Below are positions 7,562 through 11,537 of a stretch of DNA of 11,537 nucleotides, one piece after another. Under the pieces are notes generated by a model. The model searched no databases, was not told the origin of the DNA, and saw nothing but the letters and a program-made list of their open reading frames with translations. This DNA is from HGM10611 sp964384805. Its GTDB lineage: Bacteria; Bacillota_I; Bacilli_A; ML615J-28; CAG-313. The stretch is from contig CAYLLO010000040.1 of NCBI GenBank assembly GCA_964384805.1, forward strand, positions 1 through 11,537, written 5' to 3'. Numbering within the stretch: position 1 is the first letter of the stretch; every line of letters starts with the position of its first letter. The translations under genes and the position numbers were made by a program.

Positions 7562-7868
7562 ATCTAAATTTATTTTTTAAAATAACGTTGAAGAGAAGAG
7601 TAAATATTATTAATATTCTTAGAGAGTTTGTATTTGGTGAAAGCAGATAATATGGATAATATTGAAGATGGCCTTGGAGTTGCTTTGTCGATATTTAGGC
7701 AAAGACGGGTTCGCCCGTTAAAGCGATGGAGTATAAGAATAATGAGAATTATATTTAATTCTAATTATAGTACTCGATAAGGTTACTATTGTGAGGTAGT
7801 AATAAATTAAGGTGGTATCACGGGTATATCTCGTCCTTGAAATTTTTTCAGGACGGGTTTTTATTTTT
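7562..7868 (+). promoter_or_regulatory. T-box leader, predicted to sense tRNA-Met
   Basis: This leader has the full order of T-box parts. Stem I begins with GAAGAGAAGAGTA (7590-7602). Its strands 7603-7617 and 7649-7663 pair as 8 bp and 5 bp around a two-base mismatch, enclosing AGAGAG and GGTGAAAG. Directly after it comes GAAG-ATG-GCC, making ATG (7668-7670) the likely specifier. Stem II is CTTTG/CAAAG; a UUCG-loop hairpin follows at 7705-7718 (ACGGG/CCCGT); GAATTA/TAATTC at 7746-7761 is a stem-III-like helix. The T-box AAGGTGGTATCACG (7809-7822) carries a TGGT bulge matching the ACCA end of tRNA-Met. AAGG/CCTT plus ACGGG/CTCGT form the antiterminator, which competes with the terminator at 7830-7857. 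The met transporter downstream agrees with the ATG reading. Uncharged tRNA-Met should therefore allow transcription. Confidence 0.93.
7830..7868 (+). terminator. conditional terminator of the T-box leader
   Basis: CTCGTCC (7830-7836) pairs with GGACGGG (7851-7857), allowing one T-G pair. TGAA (7838-7841) pairs with TTCA (7847-7850), leaving one bulged T. A T-rich run (TTTTTATTTTT) follows. The left strand is shared with the antiterminator, so the two folds exclude each other. Confidence 0.9.
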
Positions 7869-7884
7869 ACATAAGGAGGTTAAA

Positions 7885-8925
7885 ATGGGTATTTTAGAAA
7901 TTAAAGACATTTCTAAGTCATTTAAAAATGGAAAAAATATAACACCAGTACTAGATGAAGTAACTTTATCCATAGATAAGGGAGATATTTTTGGTGTAAT
8001 AGGCTTATCTGGTGAAGGTAAAAGTACACTAGTTAGATGTATTAACCGATTAGAACAAGCTGATGGAGGGAAAATTTATTTTGATGATGATGGAAAATTA
8101 TTAGATGTAGGAACTTTAAATGGCTACCATTTAAGAAAATATCGCAAAAAAGTGTCGATGATTTTTCAAGATTTTAATCTTTTAAACCAAAAGTCGGTAT
8201 ACCAAAATATTGAATTTCCTTTGACTTTAGATAAAAATTATAAAAGAAGTGTAGAAATAGATAAGCATATTAAAGAACTAATTAAAATGGTAGGATTAGA
8301 AAAAAAAGAAAAATCATATCCTAGTCAGTTATCTGGCGGCCAAAAACAACGAGTCGCTATTGCAAGAGCATTGATTAATAATCCTAAAATATTACTTTGT
8401 GATGAAGCAACTAGTGCTTTAGATCCGACAACGGCAGATCAAATTTTAGATTTATTAAAAAAATTAAATAATGAATTAGGATTAACCATTATTATTATTG
8501 CTCATCAAATGTCAGTTATTGAGCGTATTTGTAATAAAGTAGCCATTCTTTCAGACCACAAAGTAGTAGAATGTGGTGATGTAGCTCAAGTATTTTTGAA
8601 TCCTCAAACGGAAGCAGCTAGAAAATTGGTTTATTCAGGACATGTAGTGACCAAATTTCATGATTCAAAATTAATTAAATTTGAATTCAATGGTGATACT
8701 GATGAACCATTAATTGCTGGTATTATTCAAGATTGTAATATTTTAGTATCAATTGTTTATGCTAATTCTTGGGTAGTAGATGGTAAACTATATGGTCAAT
8801 TAATTATTAAGTTGCCGTATTATGAAGCAGATATAGATCGACTAAAAAGTTATTTAAATCTTAAGAAAATAGCATATAAGGAGGTGGAAAATCATGGATT
8901 TGGAATTACTACTGAAAGCCATTAA
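7885..8925 (+). CDS. metN: methionine ABC transporter ATP-binding protein MetN
   Basis: This 346-residue ATPase powers methionine import with MetI and MetQ. The ABC domain shows Walker A GLSGEGKST (40-48), the Q-loop at Gln95 in FQDFNLL, the signature LSGGQ (149-153), Walker B ILLCDE (169-174) followed by the D-loop SALD, and the switch His207 in IIAHQM. The C-terminal region, about 260-334, is the NIL domain, which in MetN binds methionine and shuts transport down when the cell has enough. The ATG at 7885 is chosen because AAGGAGG (7873-7879) lies 5 bases before it. A longer in-frame reading from TTG at 7837 would begin inside the leader terminator and is rejected. It is the first gene of the metNIQ operon and overlaps metI by 32 bases. 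The Met-type T-box upstream supports methionine over other substrates of this transporter class. Confidence 0.95.
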   Translation: MGILEIKDISKSFKNGKNITPVLDEVTLSIDKGDIFGVIGLSGEGKSTLVRCINRLEQADGGKIYFDDDGKLLDVGTLNGYHLRKYRKKVSMIFQDFNLLNQKSVYQNIEFPLTLDKNYKRSVEIDKHIKELIKMVGLEKKEKSYPSQLSGGQKQRVAIARALINNPKILLCDEATSALDPTTADQILDLLKKLNNELGLTIIIIAHQMSVIERICNKVAILSDHKVVECGDVAQVFLNPQTEAARKLVYSGHVVTKFHDSKLIKFEFNGDTDEPLIAGIIQDCNILVSIVYANSWVVDGKLYGQLIIKLPYYEADIDRLKSYLNLKKIAYKEVENHGFGITTESH

Positions 8926-9553
8926 AGATACACTCTTAATGACATGTATTTCAACGTGCATTTCTTATGGTATAGGATTGCCTATTGGGATTCTATTATA
9001 TAAAACCTCTAAAAAAGGATTAAAACCAAATTCCATTGTTAATGGAATCTTAGGGACAATAGTTAATACTTTTAGATCTATTCCATGTTTATTGCTCATC
9101 ATTATTTTAATTCCTATTACAAATTTTATTTTTGGTAAAGGATCATGGTCAGGTAACTGGTATTCAATGATTGTACCACTAGTTTTTGCCTCTTTTGCTT
9201 TTATCGCAAGAATGGTAGAACAAAGTTTAGTAGAAGTAGATTCTGGAGTAATTGAAGCAGCTAGAAGTTTAGGAGCTTCTGATAGGCAAATCATTATCAA
9301 GGTATTATTATCTGAGGCTAAACCATCACTTATATCAGGTTTTGCAGTGACGGTTGTATCTATTATTGGGTATACTTCATTTGCTGGTTATATTGCGGGT
9401 GGAGGATTAATTGTTGAGGCTTTTAACTTAGGTTATTATGGAACTGAAAAATTAGGAATGTGGATATGTATTTTATTTGTAGTAATAATTGTTCAATTAA
9501 TCCAAGAAGGTGGATTATTAATTTCTAAAAAAATAGATAAAAGGAGAAAATAA
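8894..9553 (+). CDS. metI: methionine ABC transporter permease MetI
   Basis: The 219-residue membrane protein forms the channel of the methionine importer as a dimer. Hydrophobic segments fit the usual five helices, at about 12-36, 54-80, 90-108, 147-172 and 187-210. The cytoplasmic EAA loop that couples to MetN is clear as EAARSLGASDRQII (121-134), followed by KVLLSEAKPS (136-145). FRSIPCLLLII (60-70) is the conserved segment before it. The start lies inside metN, with a 32-base overlap in another frame, and is backed by AAGGAGGTGG just upstream (8878-8887), so translation of the two genes is probably coupled. The later in-frame ATG at 8939 has no good ribosome binding site and would cut into the first helix. 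The stop codon is two bases before metQ. Confidence 0.94.
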   Translation: MDLELLLKAIKDTLLMTCISTCISYGIGLPIGILLYKTSKKGLKPNSIVNGILGTIVNTFRSIPCLLLIIILIPITNFIFGKGSWSGNWYSMIVPLVFASFAFIARMVEQSLVEVDSGVIEAARSLGASDRQIIIKVLLSEAKPSLISGFAVTVVSIIGYTSFAGYIAGGGLIVEAFNLGYYGTEKLGMWICILFVVIIVQLIQEGGLLISKKIDKRRK

Positions 9554-9555
9554 AA

Positions 9556-10362
9556 ATGAAAAAGTTGTTAAGTTTATTATTTGTATTAGTTAGTTTATTA
9601 TGTTTAACTTCATGTGGTGAAAAAAATGATAAAACAATTATAGTTGGGGCTACCCCATCACCTCATGCAGAAATTTTAAATAGTGCAGCTATCCAAGACT
9701 ATATTAAATCAAAAGGTTATAAATTAAAAGTTAATGTATATCAAGATTATGTAACACCAAATAAGGCTTTAAATGATGGAGGAATTGATGCTAATTATTT
9801 TCAACATATTCCTTATTTAGAGGAAGAAATTGCTACTAAAGGTTATGATTTATCTGTAGCTTGTAAGGTACATAATGAACCACTAAATTTATATGGTAAA
9901 GAAAGTAAAAACGATTGGTCAAATACTAAAATTCACATTATTGATGATGTATCTAATGTTGAAAGAGCCTTTAAATTATTACTTGCAAATGGCTTAATTG
10001 ATTCTTATAGTGTTGAAAACTTTAATGCTCAACACCCAGTTTATACCTCATCAATTGGGGTTACAATTGAATGTATTAATCCAGGATTATTACATCAAAA
10101 AGTTGCTGAAGGGGGCTATGCGGTAATAAATGGAAATTATGCTTTAACAGCATGGGGAGCATCCCAAGCAGCAGAATATAAAATATTAGGTGAATCTACC
10201 GATGTTGCATATCCGAATATTATTGCGGTAAGAACTGCAGATTTAAATAATGAAAAAATTAAAGTTTTAGTTGAAGCTTTTTCACAACCTGAAGTTCAAG
10301 CATTTATAGCTGAAACGTATGGTCCAACAGTAAATTATGTATACGAAAGTTTATTAAAATAA
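9556..10362 (+). CDS. metQ: methionine-binding lipoprotein MetQ
   Basis: This 268-residue lipoprotein captures methionine outside the membrane and delivers it to MetI. The signal peptide ends in the lipobox LTSC with Cys20 as the lipid anchor. Family marks are GATPSPHAEIL (31-41), the YQDYVTPNKAL segment (62-72), DANYFQHIPYLEEE (78-91), the hinge-side VHNEPLNLY (105-113), YAVINGNYAL (188-197) with the Asn that normally contacts the ligand, and YPNIIAVR (219-226). AAGGAG at 9541-9546 lies 9 bases before the ATG, inside the end of metI. It is the last gene of the operon, followed by a strong terminator. Some members of this family prefer D-methionine or methionine peptides, so the fine specificity is open. 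Confidence 0.95.
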   Translation: MKKLLSLLFVLVSLLCLTSCGEKNDKTIIVGATPSPHAEILNSAAIQDYIKSKGYKLKVNVYQDYVTPNKALNDGGIDANYFQHIPYLEEEIATKGYDLSVACKVHNEPLNLYGKESKNDWSNTKIHIIDDVSNVERAFKLLLANGLIDSYSVENFNAQHPVYTSSIGVTIECINPGLLHQKVAEGGYAVINGNYALTAWGASQAAEYKILGESTDVAYPNIIAVRTADLNNEKIKVLVEAFSQPEVQAFIAETYGPTVNYVYESLLK

Positions 10363-10376
10363 TACATTATTAACTC

Positions 10377-10403
10377 AAAACCAGTATTAAATACTGGTTT
10401 TTT
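10377..10403 (+). terminator. intrinsic terminator of the metNIQ operon
   Basis: AAAACCAGTAT (10377-10387) pairs perfectly with ATACTGGTTTT (10391-10401) across a three-base loop. The T run continues to 10403. It starts 15 bases after the metQ stop codon. Confidence 0.92.
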
Positions 10404-10444
10404 AAAAAGAAAATAAGTTTAAAGTTTTTTTGTTTTTTAAATAT

Positions 10445-10474
10445 TTGACTAATAAAAAGTTTTAGTGATATAAT
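10445..10474 (+). promoter_or_regulatory. promoter of the cytidylate-kinase-like gene
   Basis: TTGACT (10445-10450) and a perfect TATAAT (10469-10474) are 18 bases apart, and TGA directly before the -10 box forms an extended -10 element. Transcription would start near 10481, only a few bases before the AGGAGG site, so the leader is very short. Confidence 0.85.
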
Positions 10475-10498
10475 TTAACTACATAGGAGGTATTGTGT

Positions 10499-11107
10499 AT
10501 GTCAAAGAATAAAATAATTACAATCGGTCGTGAATTTGGAAGCGGAGGTCGTGAGGTTGCTCGTCGTTTAGCAGAAGTTTTAGGATATGAATACTATGAT
10601 AATGAAATTATTACAGAAATAGCTAAACATACTGCATTATCAGAAGAATATGTAAGACAAATTATAGAGAATGAACCTCATGCTTTATACCCTATTACGA
10701 TAGGTCATACCATTACATATATAGATAATTCTACTCAACAACGTATTCAAAGTATTTACACAGCTCAAAGTGAAATTTTAAAAGAATTAGCTGAAAAATC
10801 TAATTGTATTATCGTTGGTCGCTGTGCTGATTATATTCTGCGCGAATATAAACCATATCGCATTTTTGTTCATGCTTCTTTAACAAGTAAAGTAAAGCGT
10901 TGTATTGAGCGTAATGATGATGTACACAAATATACTGACAAAGAAATCAAAAAATATATAAAAAAAATTGATAGACAACGTGCTAAATATTACGAACACT
11001 ATACTGATCAAAAGTGGGGTGCTAAAGAAAATTATGATTTATGCATAAATACAACCAATTTAGTTATTAAAGAAGTAGTAGATGTTTTGGCTAAAATGTT
11101 TAAATAG
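10499..11107 (+). CDS. cytidylate kinase-like P-loop protein
   Basis: The 202-residue protein belongs to the cytidylate-kinase-like group (Cytidylate_kin2 type), which is related to but separate from the classical Cmk. It has a P-loop-type start, ITIGREFGSGGREVARRLAE (7-26), then YYDNEIITEIA (32-42), a central strand IIVGRCADYIL (104-114), VKRCIERND (132-140), the lid-like DRQRAKYYEHYT (158-169) and YDLCINT near the end. The P-loop has GSGGRE in place of the usual G-x-G-K-S/T, which is normal for this group. The true phosphate acceptor of these proteins is not well established. ATG at 10499 is chosen because AGGAGG (10485-10490) lies 8 bases before it; the in-frame TTG at 10493 is only 2 bases away. 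A small membrane-protein gene follows after 9 bases, so the two form one operon. Confidence 0.87.
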   Translation: MSKNKIITIGREFGSGGREVARRLAEVLGYEYYDNEIITEIAKHTALSEEYVRQIIENEPHALYPITIGHTITYIDNSTQQRIQSIYTAQSEILKELAEKSNCIIVGRCADYILREYKPYRIFVHASLTSKVKRCIERNDDVHKYTDKEIKKYIKKIDRQRAKYYEHYTDQKWGAKENYDLCINTTNLVIKEVVDVLAKMFK

Positions 11108-11116
11108 GAGTTTAAT

Positions 11117-11485
11117 ATGGATAAAGAAAAAGAATTATATGAAAAAGCTTATGCTAAACAAATGAAATATGCTAAACAAATGTTATGTGCTGTGTTTATT
11201 GTTATAGGCTTAATATTTTCTGTAATTGGGATAATCTTATTAGTTGAAAAGGTTGTCGATGAAGAAGGGTTTATGCTAGGTAAAGTCTTTTTACCAATGG
11301 GGATTATTTTTATTCTTTTAGCGTTATCTTTCTTGTTTATACCAGTTAAAGGAAATTATGAAAAATATAAAAAACGTACAGAGAAATATGGGTTTATTGA
11401 GTTTTATGACGTTAATATTAAACTTACAATGTTAGGCGAAAATTGTAAAACATTAGAAAAAAGAATTGAAGAATTAGAAAAGTAA
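11117..11485 (+). CDS. small two-helix membrane protein of unknown function
   Basis: I do not recognise a named family. The 122-residue product has a charged N-terminus (1-22) containing a repeated YAKQM unit, two hydrophobic helices at about 23-43 and 57-77 joined by a short acidic loop (KVVDEEGF), and a charged C-terminal tail. The last 20 residues (ENCKTLEKRIEELEK) could form a short coiled coil. With no signal peptide cleavage site it should stay in the membrane with both ends on the same, probably cytoplasmic, side. AGGAG (11106-11110) lies 6 bases before the ATG and overlaps the stop of the kinase-like gene, so the two genes are probably translated from one transcript. The terminator begins within its stop codon. 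Confidence 0.8.
   Translation: MDKEKELYEKAYAKQMKYAKQMLCAVFIVIGLIFSVIGIILLVEKVVDEEGFMLGKVFLPMGIIFILLALSFLFIPVKGNYEKYKKRTEKYGFIEFYDVNIKLTMLGENCKTLEKRIEELEK
11150..11182 (+). repeat. 15-base tandem repeat inside the small membrane protein gene
   Basis: TATGCTAAACAAATG occurs exactly at 11150-11164 and 11168-11182, a period of 18 bases, encoding YAKQM twice. The perfect DNA identity suggests a recent in-frame duplication of six codons. Confidence 0.8.
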
Positions 11486-11530
11486 AAAGGGGCTGTTAAA
11501 TAACCTATGAATTTAGGTTTGCCCCTTTTT
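11484..11530 (+). terminator. intrinsic terminator of the kinase-like/membrane-protein operon
   Basis: AAAAAGGGGC (11484-11493) pairs perfectly with GCCCCTTTTT (11521-11530). Inside the loop AACCT (11502-11506) pairs with AGGTT (11515-11519), giving a two-tier hairpin. The right arm doubles as the T run. With A and T runs on both sides it may also work for transcription coming from the minus strand. The left arm overlaps the stop codon. Confidence 0.85.
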
Positions 11531-11537
11531 ATTATTT

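Noticed and set aside
7562..7868. SAM (S-box) riboswitch upstream of metN
   Set aside because: The sequence instead has the T-box motif, stem I features and a TGGT bulge; I see no S-box core.
7837..7884. Longer metN start at TTG 7837
   Set aside because: It would begin inside the T-box terminator hairpin; the ATG at 7885 has a strong ribosome binding site and fits the family N-terminus.
8965..9300. Minus-strand reading frame of 111 codons
   Set aside because: It is the shadow of metI, which is fully supported by family motifs on the + strand.
1..11537. CRISPR array, tRNA or rRNA genes
   Set aside because: No regularly spaced repeats, cloverleaf or rRNA-like sequence seen on either strand.

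Overview
The window looks like a low-GC Bacillota or Mycoplasmatota-type genome (Erysipelotrichia, Turicibacter/Haloplasma or Acholeplasma would all fit; the sequence does not decide). Base composition is strongly AT-rich, codons end in A/T, AGGAGG-type ribosome binding sites precede most genes, and two proteins carry lipoprotein signal peptides. A methionine-type T-box leader is present. Tryptophan is written TGG and genes end in TAA or TAG, so there is no sign of the mycoplasma code in which TGA reads as Trp. All intact genes are on the + strand.

Region by region: (1) 1-1258 is a decayed accessory stretch with no intact gene. It holds a possible IS21-type element end, a broken Lys/Glu-rich reading frame, and the remains of an RHS/YD-repeat protein with a frameshift and an in-frame stop. 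(2) 1265-2038 encodes an intact DUF2310-type zinc-ribbon protein directly after the RHS remains. (3) 2261-4297 encodes a lipid-anchored 5'-nucleotidase-family phosphoesterase, followed by a flavin reductase-like protein (4371-4934) and an M28 metallopeptidase (5028-6278) that ends at a clear terminator. (4) 6279-6681 is a 403-base regulatory gap with a near-consensus promoter, a pair of 14-base direct repeats and a small dyad, leading to a DegV-family lipid-binding protein. (5) 7527-10403 is a complete methionine-uptake operon: promoter, T-box leader with an ATG specifier and a leader terminator, then metN, metI, metQ and an operon terminator. (6) 10445-11530 is a two-gene unit with its own promoter, encoding a cytidylate-kinase-like P-loop protein and a small two-helix membrane protein, closed by a terminator.

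The best-supported system is the T-box-controlled MetNIQ transporter. When methionine is short, uncharged tRNA-Met should stabilise the antiterminator and switch on the ATPase, permease and binding lipoprotein. The most suggestive accessory signal is the DUF2310 gene beside a dead RHS gene, which may be a surviving partner of a lost polymorphic toxin. I see no CRISPR array, tRNA, rRNA or clearly new multi-gene system.
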